DNA of 64,000 bases from JAPWJZ01 sp966211335 (lineage in GTDB: Bacteria; Pseudomonadota; Alphaproteobacteria; Micavibrionales; UBA2020). Positions 41,334 to 49,659 of the stretch are shown one piece after another. Positions within the stretch are counted from its first letter, which is position 1; each line of letters begins with the position of its first letter. The position numbers and the translations under genes were made by a program. The stretch is from the NCBI GenBank assembly GCA_966211335.1, contig CBIHNF010000001.1:1426001-1490000 (forward strand), read 5' to 3'. A model generated the notes under the pieces. The model ran no database searches and was not told where the DNA came from. It worked only from the letters and a program-made list of their open reading frames with translations.

Positions 41334-41371
41334 AAAAGCCCGCGCGCCTTTACCGGCCCGCGGGCTTTTTT
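41334..41371 (+). terminator. Rho-independent terminator of the rpoBC operon
   Basis: An 11-bp stem (41334-41344 with 41359-41369), GC core, and a T run (41366-41371) begin 19 bases after rpoC. It separates the operon from the following accessory genes. Confidence 0.9.
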
Positions 41372-41523
41372 ATTGCGCTTTTGCAAGGCGGAACAGCGGA
41401 AAATCAAAGCATTTCAAGCGGGCAAAACCCTGCGGCATTACAAATAATTGATTGGCTTGCGGAACCTGAACGGCCGTTTGATACTTGGTGTATGAATGAT
41501 TTTCACCAATGAAGGATTTTTCC

Positions 41524-43113
41524 ATGACCAGTTTCAAGACCCGCCTCGGCATCCTCGGCTTCGCGCTGCTGGTCCCGATGGGCATGACGATGACATCCGG
41601 CCTTGCCTACGCCCAGCAGGGCGTGCAGCAGCAGGCCGATGCTGCGCCAGACAGCACGCCGCAATCGCGCCAGGACGCAAGGCAGGCCGCTAAAATGCAG
41701 GCCCGCAAAGACGCCGAACAGCGCAACGAGGCAGCGCAGCAGGCAGCGCAAGCCGCAGCCCAAGAGCGTAACGCCGCCGCACAAGCTGCGGCACAGGAAC
41801 GTCAGCAGGCTGCCCAACAGGCAGCCCAGCAGCGCCAGCAGCAAGCACAGGAAAAGCAACAGGCGGCAGAGCAGGCCGCACAGGAACGCCAGCAGGCGGC
41901 GCAGCGGCAGCGTGAAGCAGCCCGCCAGCAGGACGAGCACGAAAAGCAGGCCAAAGCGCAAGCCCGCGCCGAAGCCGAGCAGAAAGCGCAAGCGCGTGAT
42001 GCGGAGCTGGAGCAGCAACGCCAGCAGCAGGCCCAGGAGCGTCAGAAAAATGCCGCCGAAGCTAAAGCGGCCGCCGATGCGCGCCAGCAGCAGGCCGACC
42101 AAGCCCGCGCCGAAGAGGAGCGCAAGAATGCCGCCCGCCAGGAAAACGACCACAGCCGTTACGGCCGCAACGGCCGTGAGGACAACGATAATCGTGACCG
42201 CAGGGATAACACCGACCGCAACAATGCCGCCAGCGACCGCAGCCGCTACAACAACGGTAACAACTATGATGACCGTTTCACCGGCATGAGCGAGCAGGAA
42301 CAGAAACGCCAGAAAGGCCATGAACGCGAAGATTCCTATGTAGCGCGTGACAAGGAAATCGATGCGGACAACCGTGCACAGGCAGAGCGCAATGCGGCTC
42401 TGCGCGACCAGCGTGCGGCGCAGAACGCGGAAATCCGCAATCGCAACGAGGCTTTGCGTGCTGAAAATGCGAAAATCGAGCAGCAGCGCAAACTGGAAGC
42501 GCAACGCCAGCGTCTCAGCAATGCAGCGCAGCAGCGCCGCATTGAAGAAGAGCGCCAGCGCGTTGCCGCCTACCGCAACTACCTTGCCCAGCAGCAACGT
42601 GCCGATGCGCAATATCGCGCACAGCTTCTGGCGCAGCATCGCCGCGCCGAATATGCGTATCAGCAGCAGTATATCGCCCAGCTGCAACAGCAGCAGCGTT
42701 ATCTGCGCACGACGCCGAACTACTATAACGACCCGTATTACTACACGGCGCCCAGCTACAGCTATGTTCGCAACGGCTATACCTATCGCACCAATTCCTA
42801 CGGCGCTTCCGTGCTGCAGCAGGCGGTGAATGAAGGCTACAACCAGGGTTATCGCGCCGGCATCGCCGCCCGCCAGGACCGCTGGAATTCAGGCTATCGC
42901 GACCTCTATGCCTATCAGGACGCCAGCTACGGCTACCGCGGCTATTATGTGTCGCGTGAAGACTATAGCTATTATTTCCGCCAGGGTTTCAAGCGCGGTT
43001 ACAAGGATGGCTACAACCAGTCGTACCAGTACGGCAGCTACTCGTCGGATGACGGCAACTATAACATCCTCGGCCAGATCCTCGAGCAGGTGCTGAACCT
43101 TCGTTCCTACTAA
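41524..43113 (+). CDS. Large exported Gln/Ala-rich coiled-coil protein with Tyr-rich tail
   Basis: A 529-residue protein. The signal peptide (about residues 1-31, ending Ala-Tyr-Ala-Gln) leads into about 180 residues of very Ala/Gln/Arg-rich sequence with long helical heptads and repeated Ala-Ala-Gln-Gln/Arg-Gln-Gln runs. An Asn/Asp/Arg-rich spacer (residues 205-260) follows, then a second long charged coiled coil to about 385. The last 140 residues are rich in Tyr, Asn, Gly and Ser, with repeated Gly-Tyr and Arg-Gly-Tyr pairs. ATG 41524 has AGGA about seven bases before it; an ATG five codons earlier does not. Composition suggests an envelope scaffold, spacer or matrix protein. No family is recognised. 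Confidence 0.8.
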   Translation: MTSFKTRLGILGFALLVPMGMTMTSGLAYAQQGVQQQADAAPDSTPQSRQDARQAAKMQARKDAEQRNEAAQQAAQAAAQERNAAAQAAAQERQQAAQQAAQQRQQQAQEKQQAAEQAAQERQQAAQRQREAARQQDEHEKQAKAQARAEAEQKAQARDAELEQQRQQQAQERQKNAAEAKAAADARQQQADQARAEEERKNAARQENDHSRYGRNGREDNDNRDRRDNTDRNNAASDRSRYNNGNNYDDRFTGMSEQEQKRQKGHEREDSYVARDKEIDADNRAQAERNAALRDQRAAQNAEIRNRNEALRAENAKIEQQRKLEAQRQRLSNAAQQRRIEEERQRVAAYRNYLAQQQRADAQYRAQLLAQHRRAEYAYQQQYIAQLQQQQRYLRTTPNYYNDPYYYTAPSYSYVRNGYTYRTNSYGASVLQQAVNEGYNQGYRAGIAARQDRWNSGYRDLYAYQDASYGYRGYYVSREDYSYYFRQGFKRGYKDGYNQSYQYGSYSSDDGNYNILGQILEQVLNLRSY

Positions 43114-43139
43114 TCTGTCGCACTAAAAATCGGGCGCGG

Positions 43140-43838
43140 TTATTTCTCTTCCATGTAGAAATAATCGCGCCCGATTGTTTCTATGCGGTGCTTTTGCGGC
43201 ACCGGGATCATCACCCGCAAAAAGCTGTGCGGGTAGGGGAAGAAGTGGAAGTGCGGGTTGAAGGTATAGATATATTCGCGCTCCCGCGGCACCACAATGA
43301 TCAGTCGTTTCGCGGCAATGCGGCGCAGTTCCGCAATCGCCTGCCGGATATCGAGGATATGTTCCAGCACATGGGTGCAGATAACGGTATCGAATTCACC
43401 GTCCTTCAACGGCAGCCGCTCGATATTCGCTTCTAGAAATTTTATATCTGTGCGGGCTTTCTGCGTGTCTGAAAGTACGAAGTCGACGCCTGTAAAGCTG
43501 GCGGCCTTTAAATTTTCGCGTTTCTTCAAAATCTCCAGCACATACCCGGTGCCGCAGCCGACATCGAGGATGCTTGGTCCTGTGGCATTTTCAGCGATGC
43601 GCTCGATGCAGACTTTGGAATTATCGGTGTCTTCCTGAATGCGCGGATGCTTCTCGTACAGCGCGCGATATTCTTCCGCCGTCAGGAAAGGCGCGCACTT
43701 GCGGAAGTCGGCGAGGGCGTCGATATGTGCCCCATAGGCCAGCTTGAACAGCCAGCGGAAGACACCCCAGTCGCGCACGGCGGGGGGGATGGTGTCTTCA
43801 AGGACAAAGCGGATACGGTTGCTGGTTTCGCGTTTCAT
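43140..43838 (-). CDS. Class I SAM-dependent methyltransferase
   Basis: A 232-residue protein. Motif I Val-Gly-Cys-Gly-Thr-Gly-Tyr-Val binds S-adenosylmethionine near residue 95; Asp in Thr-Gly-Val-Asp-Phe begins motif II; Asp-Thr-Val-Ile-Cys-Thr-His-Val-Leu-Glu-His is the motif IV region, typical of the UbiE/Methyltransf_11 group. The first 70 residues are extra and basic or aromatic. The acceptor is unknown. ATG 43838 is preferred over a TTG six codons upstream. Confidence 0.85.
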   Translation of the reverse strand: MKRETSNRIRFVLEDTIPPAVRDWGVFRWLFKLAYGAHIDALADFRKCAPFLTAEEYRALYEKHPRIQEDTDNSKVCIERIAENATGPSILDVGCGTGYVLEILKKRENLKAASFTGVDFVLSDTQKARTDIKFLEANIERLPLKDGEFDTVICTHVLEHILDIRQAIAELRRIAAKRLIIVVPREREYIYTFNPHFHFFPYPHSFLRVMIPVPQKHRIETIGRDYFYMEEK

Positions 43839-43879
43839 GGAGTCAAGTATAGCCAAATCCCCGGGAATGCGAAACGCGA

Positions 43880-43914
43880 AAACGGGCGGCGCTGTGAGGT
43901 TGCGCCGCCCGTTT
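43880..43914 (-). terminator. Hairpin terminator after the AhpD-like gene
   Basis: A 13-bp perfect GC-rich stem (43880-43892 with 43902-43914) follows the AhpD-like stop codon on the minus strand by 20 bases and ends in TTTT (then C), so it should terminate that gene before the methyltransferase. The 13-bp stem can also form on the plus strand. Confidence 0.75.
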
Positions 43915-43934
43915 CCTTCGCTTTCAATCCTGTA

Positions 43935-44516
43935 TTATGCAGCGTCGGAGCGGCGCATGTCGTGTTTGCGGGCTTCGATGCGGTTGGCTTCAAATGCCTT
44001 GTCGACCGGCGTCTGCGCGATGTGGTTGATGTAGTTGGTGAGGGTCGCCAAGGCGATGCCGGCGACCACTTCCAGCACATGCGCGTCTTTGTAGCCGGCG
44101 AGGCGGAAGGCTTCAATATCCTGCACATCCGGGCGGCCGAAGCGCTTCATGACGGCTTTGGTGAACTGGCGCAGCTGCTCCAGTTTTGCGTCTTTCAGCG
44201 GCTTGTCGGCGCGGAGAGCTTCGATGACATCGGCTGGCATTTTCGCGCCTTGCGCGATGGTGGTATGCGCCGCGACGCAATAGCCGCAGTCGTTCAGGTA
44301 GCTGACCGTGATCTGCACAATTTCACGCTCCAGCGGGGAGAGGAGGCCGGTTTCAACATCCGCCTTCATATCCAGCCAGCCTTTGAGCACTGCGGGAGAT
44401 TCCGCCATCACGCCGACCAGGTTCGGGACGAGGCCCATTTTTACCTGTACGGCTTTGACGAGTTCGCGCGCATGTTCCGGGGCGGTTTCGGCGGTGTGGA
44501 TGTGGAATGTCGTCAT
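43935..44516 (-). CDS. Carboxymuconolactone decarboxylase family (AhpD-like) protein
   Basis: A 193-residue protein of the peroxidase-related AhpD fold. The redox motif Cys-Gly-Tyr-Cys-Val-Ala-Ala-His holds the two cysteines near residues 77-80 and the conserved histidine. A Leu-Ser-Pro-Leu-Glu-Arg-Glu-Ile helix precedes it. Such proteins act as thiol peroxidase partners or unknown oxidoreductases. It is well placed for a redox role, with two glutamate-cysteine-ligase-like genes in the window, but that link is inference. Confidence 0.88.
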   Translation of the reverse strand: MTTFHIHTAETAPEHARELVKAVQVKMGLVPNLVGVMAESPAVLKGWLDMKADVETGLLSPLEREIVQITVSYLNDCGYCVAAHTTIAQGAKMPADVIEALRADKPLKDAKLEQLRQFTKAVMKRFGRPDVQDIEAFRLAGYKDAHVLEVVAGIALATLTNYINHIAQTPVDKAFEANRIEARKHDMRRSDAA

Positions 44517-44740
44517 GTTGAAATCTCCTGTTGGGATGAATAAATTCGTTTGAGGTGAAGCCAGTATGCGCAGGCCCGGTTAATGAAAAGTTAAATGCCG
44601 GGAAGCATGTGACTTTCAAACGGGATGCGGCGTTTTGTGAAGGTACGCATAATCGGCAGGCAAGTGAAGGAATCGGCGATTGAACTCGCGCGTGGCTGAC
44701 TTTACGATATGCTTGAATGATATTCGGCAAAGGAATGCAT

Positions 44741-45277
44741 ATGTCAGGACATCCCTACCACGTGGCAATTACACGGCGCGCCTTGCCCGGTAAGGAAGCC
44801 GAATTCAAGGAAGGGCTTCTGCAGTTTTTCCACGAATCGTTCAGGCACGGCAGCGTTTTGGGTGCCAGCATGATCGTGCCGCCGCCCGGGTCTGACTCGC
44901 GCGAATTCGGCATCCTGCGCAGTTTCACCAGCAAGGCGGAAAGCGTGGCATTTTATGAGTCTGACATGTTCAAAATATGGGATGAACGCGCCGCCGCATT
45001 GACGGAAGGGGAGGCGGAATACCGCGACATTGACGGCCTTGAAGCTTTTTTCCGTGCGCCGCAAAAGCCCCCGCGTTGGAAAATGGCCGTCGCCACGCTG
45101 ATCGGTGTTTACCCGACCAGTATCTTTCTGTCGCTGACAATCGGCACGCTCACCCGCCAGTTGCCACTGCCTGTTGGCACCCTTATTTTCTCCGCCGCGA
45201 TGGTCGGTTTGCTGACCTGGCTCGTCATGCCGTTCGTGACAAAAGTCATGCGCGCATGGCTGTTGAAGAAGGCATGA
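44741..45277 (+). CDS. ABM-like domain protein with C-terminal membrane helices
   Basis: A 178-residue protein. Residues about 1-100 resemble an antibiotic-biosynthesis-monooxygenase ferredoxin-like fold (Val-Ala-Ile-Thr-Arg, then Phe-His-Glu-Ser-Phe, Phe-Gly-Ile-Leu-Arg-Ser-Phe). Two hydrophobic helices (about 112-135 and 143-163) and a basic end follow. This fused soluble/membrane form occurs in proteobacteria with no assigned function. ATG 44741 is six bases after AAAGGA; ATGs upstream at 44717 and 44735 fit less well. Confidence 0.7.
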   Translation: MSGHPYHVAITRRALPGKEAEFKEGLLQFFHESFRHGSVLGASMIVPPPGSDSREFGILRSFTSKAESVAFYESDMFKIWDERAAALTEGEAEYRDIDGLEAFFRAPQKPPRWKMAVATLIGVYPTSIFLSLTIGTLTRQLPLPVGTLIFSAAMVGLLTWLVMPFVTKVMRAWLLKKA

Positions 45278-45286
45278 CAAGAAAAA

Positions 45287-45317
45287 GGGCGGACCTTGTG
45301 GGCCCGCCCCGGTTTTT
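45287..45317 (+). terminator. Terminator-like hairpin after the ABM-like gene
   Basis: GGGCGG (45287-45292) pairs with CCGCCC (45304-45309) with an inner imperfect extension, followed by CGG and five T residues. It lies 9 bases after the stop codon. Confidence 0.65.
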
Positions 45318-45353
45318 CCTTCGTCAGATATGTGTGTAAGTGAGCGAAGAAAA

Positions 45354-46799
45354 CTATCCCAACTTCCGCGCCGCGGCCGAAACCGGGAGCGGTTTGTTGA
45401 CGGAATTGTCATTAACATTTGCATGGGGGGTACCCAGCAGCAGCTGGTTCGCATGCGCGTAATCTTTGGTGATGGCGGCTTTTTGCTGTGCCAGCGATAC
45501 GCCGGTATTGCAAATTTCCACCAGCGGCGCGATAGCCTCGGCAATGCCGGGATTGCGCGCGGCATAACGCTCGAGGATACTGCCGAGCTCCTGCGAAAAT
45601 GCGCGCAAAGTCCCTGCCGTGCCATCGGGCTTCACGCCGAAAGCGACATCCAGATAGTTGCCGCCATGGTGCGCGGCATTGCGGCGGGCGGCGACCGTGC
45701 GTTCCTGCCAACCGTCCTGATCGGGCGAGAGGCCGTATTCCGCCAGCAGCGCTTTGGTTTCCAGCCGCGCCTGCGGATCGCGCAAGGTCGCGTGGATGAA
45801 GGGGACGGAGGCTTCTGCACCCAGCTGCCCGGCATCCAGCCCGCGTACTTCAATGCGCTTACCGGTGGGGCGGCCTTCCTCATCGCGGATGTTGCAGACT
45901 TTGAGGTCGGTGTAGATGAAGCTTTCCGCAAGGTCATAGTTGGAGCGGGTGTTAAGGCCGAGGGATTTCAATTCCTCGAACTTCACCGGCTTTTCCGGCC
46001 AGACGAGGTTTTTGTCGGCATCGTAATAGAACAGCAATTCGGTTTCGAATACCTGTTTTGCGTGGCGGCGGATAAAATCATCGCCGTCTTTCGCCTGCAG
46101 GAAAGTTTCCGGCACGCCGCCCTGTTTGCCGAAGGCTTCGTAGAACGCGGCGCGGGGGTTGACATCGAGGCGCTTGTCGCTGCCTTCCACATAGGCCGGA
46201 TGGTTTGCGAACAGGGCGTAGATGGGCGCCGATAGCGCGTAACCCGTCGACAGCAAATCATGCAGGTCGTTCGGGTCTTTGTAGCTTAAGGACACTTGAG
46301 TCGAGGTGCAGAGAAGCGTGACTTTCAGGAACTCCGGCTCCTTGAACAGCTTCATGCCCTTCACAAGGCCGCGCGCCCGGTCGCGGTCGACGAGATTGTC
46401 TTCCGCCGTCTGCAGCGTCGCGAAGGGGAAGAGCGACTGGTCGTTCGGCGTAAAGCCCTTGTCGCGGATCGCATCCGTATAGGCTTTGAAGGCTTCGGTG
46501 ATTTCACGGTTCAGCTGCGCCACTTCTGTCACGCGGAAGGCCGGGCTGGCGTATTCAACGGCGGAGGCCATCTCCAGCTGCGGCTGGTGGCCCAGCTGCT
46601 TCAGGTATTGCAGCACATCGGCGCAATCTTTCGCGGAAGCCGCGACAGGTTTGTTGTCGTCGCCCTTCTTGTAGAAGGCGATCTCGGTTTCAAAGCCGAT
46701 GTACTGGCGGTTATCCGGCAGCTTGTTGCCGGCATAGAAGGGGATGACATCATCGATGGAGTTGATAACGGTAAAATCATCGGAGCGAACGTCGGTCAT
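45354..46799 (-). CDS. Glutamate-cysteine-ligase-like protein, probably SAM-II controlled
   Basis: A 481-residue enzyme of the plant-type glutamate-cysteine ligase superfamily. Support: Gly-Phe-Glu-Thr-Glu-Ile-Ala-Phe near residue 35 as the ATP/metal acidic cluster; Thr-Ser-Thr-Gln-Val-Ser-Leu-Ser-Tyr near 165, like the Ser-Thr-Gln-Val-Asn-Leu segment of alphaproteobacterial GshA; Ala-Leu-Phe-Ala-Asn near 200; and Arg-Ile-Glu-Val-Arg-Gly-Leu-Asp near 325. It differs from the paralogue at 19.4 kb in length and detail. A SAM-II-type riboswitch and a short leader frame lie upstream, so expression probably falls as SAM rises. Which thiol or amide product it makes is not certain. Confidence 0.75.
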   Translation of the reverse strand: MTDVRSDDFTVINSIDDVIPFYAGNKLPDNRQYIGFETEIAFYKKGDDNKPVAASAKDCADVLQYLKQLGHQPQLEMASAVEYASPAFRVTEVAQLNREITEAFKAYTDAIRDKGFTPNDQSLFPFATLQTAEDNLVDRDRARGLVKGMKLFKEPEFLKVTLLCTSTQVSLSYKDPNDLHDLLSTGYALSAPIYALFANHPAYVEGSDKRLDVNPRAAFYEAFGKQGGVPETFLQAKDGDDFIRRHAKQVFETELLFYYDADKNLVWPEKPVKFEELKSLGLNTRSNYDLAESFIYTDLKVCNIRDEEGRPTGKRIEVRGLDAGQLGAEASVPFIHATLRDPQARLETKALLAEYGLSPDQDGWQERTVAARRNAAHHGGNYLDVAFGVKPDGTAGTLRAFSQELGSILERYAARNPGIAEAIAPLVEICNTGVSLAQQKAAITKDYAHANQLLLGTPHANVNDNSVNKPLPVSAAARKLG

Positions 46800-46886
46800 T
46801 GTATATCTGCCTTTCGTGGCGCTGAAATTCAGCGGCGCACTTTCAAAAATTTTGAAATGAAGAAGAACGAAATTGTGACGGCAGAA

Positions 46887-46946
46887 TCACATTCGTTGCT
46901 GAGCAGAGGCTTCCGAGGAGAGGGGGAGGGAGATGTTATAGGCCAC
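46887..46946 (-). CDS. Possible 19-residue leader peptide after the SAM-II riboswitch
   Basis: On the minus strand a GTG at 46946 follows AAAGGA by eight bases and opens 19 codons (Met-Ala-Tyr-Asn-Ile-Ser, then Leu-Pro-Leu-Ser-Ser-Glu, ending Gln-Arg-Met) before TGA at 46889-46887. It lies between the riboswitch and the glutamate-cysteine-ligase-like gene, 87 bases from its start. The ribosome-binding site is good, but length alone cannot prove coding. Confidence 0.35.
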   Translation of the reverse strand: MAYNISLPLSSEASAQQRM

Positions 46947-46987
46947 GGTTTCTATCCTTTTACTGCGATAACCGCAGTTGAAACCTG

Positions 46988-47045
46988 CGGCGCTTTAGCT
47001 GTTGGTTACGCGGCAGCAAGCTGACATCCATCAAATCCCGCGGCT
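46988..47045 (-). promoter_or_regulatory. SAM-II-type riboswitch
   Basis: Read on the minus strand the segment has the SAM-II order: P1 strand CGCGG (47042-47038), GATTTGATGG, a loop with GCTTGC, the P1 partner CCGCG (47013-47009), then a spacer and CAGCTAAAGCG (to 46991). GCTG before the P1 partner can pair with CAGC after it to give the pseudoknot. These short motifs match the class found upstream of met genes in Alphaproteobacteria. The next downstream gene on this strand is a glutamate-cysteine-ligase-like gene, which is unusual. Confidence 0.75.
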
Positions 47046-47162
47046 CTTTCGAGCATGTATATGTAATCAAATCCGGTGAAATCTGTCAAGCAGGATTGTT
47101 GCGGTGCGGAAGGCGCTTGCATAACAGGTTGTTTTGACAGGCGATTTTGCTAGACTGGCGGC

Positions 47163-47798
47163 ATGGCTGATGAACCCGACAACAGCAAAAACAAACCGCG
47201 CGTCTTTCCGACGGGGCCGCTCGTGCCAACACCGCCGACGGACCATGCCTTTACCCATGTGCGCGAAGAAAAGCCGCCGCCCGCACCAGAGCCCGTCAAA
47301 AACGTCAAGCGCACCAACTTCCTACGCGACTGGGAACGCCGGCAGATGCAGAAAAAAATGGTGGCCAAGGCGCGTGAAGGCGTTGTCTGGCATGCGGTAA
47401 TCGAGTGGTCGTTGATCCGCTGCCTTGCCTATGCGGAGCGCGTTATCTGCATTGCTTTGGCCGTTGCCTTTCCGCTCGACAAGAAGCATGACTTTCTCAG
47501 CCTGTCCGGCGTTGAATTCACGGTCGGTGCCCTGGTTATTCTGGGGCCGGTCTTCGGGATCGTGATGTTTCTCTGTGTCGTGCCGGTTTACGCAATGCTG
47601 CGTTCACGCAAAAAGATGCCGAAAACGGTTGCGGAGTACCGCCGTATCGTGGTTATCGTCTGCTGCCTGCTCTCGCCCTTCGTAATTTTCGGCACATGTT
47701 ATATCATGAAGGCCTACTATGACATGGTCGGCGCCGCGCCGATCATGGAGCAGTTCAAGGCCCTGTCAAACTACAGCTTCTTCCCCAAATCGAAATAG
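47163..47798 (+). CDS. Hypothetical membrane protein, three predicted helices
   Basis: A 211-residue protein. The first 70 residues are soluble, proline-rich (Pro-Pro-Pro-Ala-Pro-Glu-Pro) and then basic. Three hydrophobic helices lie at about residues 90-105, 118-142 and 160-180. There is no recognised domain. It may be cotranscribed with the FrnE-like gene 19 bases downstream. No function is proposed. Confidence 0.7.
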   Translation: MADEPDNSKNKPRVFPTGPLVPTPPTDHAFTHVREEKPPPAPEPVKNVKRTNFLRDWERRQMQKKMVAKAREGVVWHAVIEWSLIRCLAYAERVICIALAVAFPLDKKHDFLSLSGVEFTVGALVILGPVFGIVMFLCVVPVYAMLRSRKKMPKTVAEYRRIVVIVCCLLSPFVIFGTCYIMKAYYDMVGAAPIMEQFKALSNYSFFPKSK

Positions 47799-47816
47799 AC
47801 TTTCAGGAGAATTCAT

Positions 47817-48509
47817 ATGCGTCTCGAAATCTGGTCCGACATTGCCTGCCCTTGGTGCTACATCGGCAAGAAGAAGCTGGACGCGGCGCTCGAGCAGTTC
47901 GAGGGCAAGGACGACGTTGAGATCATCTGGTGCAGCTATCTGCTGGACCCCGACGCGCCCGCGACCTATGGCATGACCATGCCGCAGCTGCTGGCCAAGA
48001 AATATGACATGACGGTCGAGGAAGGCAAAGCCGCCACCGCGAAATCCACCGCCGCCGCGAAGGAAGTGGGGCTGACCTACAACATGGATATCGCACAGCC
48101 CGGCAACACCATGGATGCGCACCGCCTTGTGCATTTCGCCTGGGAGCAGGGCAGGGGCGAGCAGATGAAAGACCGCCTCTGGGAAGCGTATTTCACCAAG
48201 GGCGAAGCAGTTGGCGACCGCGACACTCTTGTGCGTATCGGCGTCGAACAGGGTTTCAAGGAAGACGACGTCCGCAAGATGCTGGAGTCCGATAAATACA
48301 TCGCCGAAGTGAAGGCGGAAGATGCGAGAGCCGAAACCGTTGGCGTTGATCTCGTGCCCTTCTTCCTCATCGACGGCAAGCACAGCATTTCCGGCGTTGT
48401 TTCCACTGAAGCCCTGCTGGAAGCCTTGCGCAACCCTGGCAAAGCCGCGCGCCCGCAGGCGAGACCCGCAGCCAAGCCCGGCTGCGACGAGAACGGCTGC
48501 GCGATCTAA
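47817..48509 (+). CDS. FrnE-type DsbA family thiol oxidoreductase
   Basis: A 230-residue protein with the thioredoxin-fold active site Cys-Pro-Trp-Cys at residues 11-14, in Asp-Ile-Ala-Cys-Pro-Trp-Cys-Tyr-Ile-Gly. It also has the FrnE insertion and a late Val-Pro-Phe-Phe-Leu-Ile-Asp cis-proline motif. There is no signal peptide, so it acts in the cytoplasm, unlike periplasmic DsbA. FrnE proteins are linked to 2-hydroxychromene-2-carboxylate isomerase-like folds and to oxidative stress. A second cysteine pair closes the protein (Gly-Cys-Asp-Glu-Asn-Gly-Cys). Confidence 0.9.
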   Translation: MRLEIWSDIACPWCYIGKKKLDAALEQFEGKDDVEIIWCSYLLDPDAPATYGMTMPQLLAKKYDMTVEEGKAATAKSTAAAKEVGLTYNMDIAQPGNTMDAHRLVHFAWEQGRGEQMKDRLWEAYFTKGEAVGDRDTLVRIGVEQGFKEDDVRKMLESDKYIAEVKAEDARAETVGVDLVPFFLIDGKHSISGVVSTEALLEALRNPGKAARPQARPAAKPGCDENGCAI

Positions 48510-48515
48510 GGAATT

Positions 48516-49076
48516 TTAGATCAGGCCTTTAATCTTGGGTAAAAGCCCCATCGATCCTGCCGCGAGGTGTGATTTGAACATCGCGCGGGAAGCTTTGGTG
48601 ATGTCGGGGCGGTCCTTGGCGCGGTTGAATTTGTCTTTCAGCTCCAGCACCCATTGCTCCTGCATGACGCGCAGCCCGTCGACTTCATGCGTGATGGAGA
48701 CGAGGTCTTTCGCCGTCTTGATTTCCGGGCCGACCGGCCAGCTGGTCGTGAGATCCAGCAGGTCACCCTTGTTTTCCTGCAGTTGCAGCGAAATGAGATA
48801 ACCGCGGCCGATATTCGATTCAGTTATAATCCCCATGCTGCGCGCCTGCTTCAGCGCATCGCCGGTAATCAGGATGTCGAGGTCGTGCGGCGCGCGCTCG
48901 ATCAGCGCTTCATGCCCGCGGCTGAGGGCGGTGGCCGACAGCATATGCAGGGCCGCGCTGCCGGCGATGGCAAAGTCACCTTTGCTCCAGTCCATTTCCA
49001 GCAGCGTTTTCATCGAGCCGGCGAGCGCCGTGCCGTCAAAAAATCGCGACCGTTTGTAATCTTCTTCCAATGACAT
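48516..49076 (-). CDS. Putative nucleotidyltransferase-fold protein
   Basis: A 186-residue protein with Ala-Gly-Ser-Ala-Ala-Leu near residue 38 and Asp-Leu-Asp-Ile-Leu near residue 66. The Gly-Ser then Asp-X-Asp arrangement is the polymerase-beta nucleotidyltransferase pattern, as in AbiEii-like and MNT-like proteins. No other domain is seen. It converges with the FrnE gene (six-base gap). No antitoxin partner is evident beside it, so a toxin role is not claimed. Confidence 0.55.
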   Translation of the reverse strand: MSLEEDYKRSRFFDGTALAGSMKTLLEMDWSKGDFAIAGSAALHMLSATALSRGHEALIERAPHDLDILITGDALKQARSMGIITESNIGRGYLISLQLQENKGDLLDLTTSWPVGPEIKTAKDLVSITHEVDGLRVMQEQWVLELKDKFNRAKDRPDITKASRAMFKSHLAAGSMGLLPKIKGLI

Positions 49077-49440
49077 GCCAATATTATCGCAAAGACACTT
49101 TAAGAAGAGGTAAAGCGATTGATAATGTTCGTGAATTTCCGGTGCTAATGTATCGCGGCGTCAGCTCGCCGTCATCAACTTCCGCCGCACTAGAATGCGC
49201 CATCGGCGATATCTCAACGCGGTCGATGGTATCCTGCCGGTGAACGGCAACCTCAGCTCCGCGCTGCGCGCGTCTTTCTGCTGGAGTATCACCGGCTGAA
49301 GCTGAAGCTCTGGTCCATGGGCCCGCGGACGAAATAGGTATCTATTTTCTGCCCAGCTGTTACTTACTGGAGGAAGCAGAATTCACAGGACAAAGATTAT
49401 CGCCCTCCCGCCCCCTCACTCCAATGACTGGTACTCGCTT
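49077..49440. other. Gene-poor stretch
   Basis: No gene, RNA or clear structure is supported here. Short frames on both strands have broken or low-quality coding character. One frame on the plus strand with several Leu-Lys-Leu residues near 49290-49340 may be the decayed end of a lost gene. Confidence 0.3.
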
Positions 49441-49659
49441 ATGCAGGGCATCAGTCATATGCAGGCGGATATTGCGCGCGGCCATGTGCGCCGTGCCGGA
49501 CATGACAGGGTTTGCACCATGTGCGGCGGGGAGCCGCAGGGCGATTTCCAGCTGACATACCGTCCGGAAGCCTACCAGCTGCGCCTGTGCCCGCATTGCC
49601 TTGGCATCTGCCGCGACGCTTATGGCGAGGACAAGGTGCAGGGCGCCACGACGGCTTGA
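49441..49659 (+). CDS. Possible small zinc-ribbon-like protein
   Basis: A 72-residue product with two Cys-X-X-Cys pairs, Cys-Thr-Met-Cys-Gly-Gly near residue 25 and Cys-Pro-His-Cys-Leu-Gly near 50, spaced as in a four-cysteine zinc ribbon. A cluster of His and Arg precedes it. No strong ribosome-binding site is seen before ATG 49441 (an internal ATG at 49459 is an alternative). The cysteine pattern is the main reason to take it seriously. Confidence 0.45.
   Translation: MQGISHMQADIARGHVRRAGHDRVCTMCGGEPQGDFQLTYRPEAYQLRLCPHCLGICRDAYGEDKVQGATTA

Noticed and set aside
48516..49076. A toxin-antitoxin system based on the nucleotidyltransferase-like protein
   Set aside because: No antitoxin-like partner gene lies next to it, and the fold call itself is only moderate.
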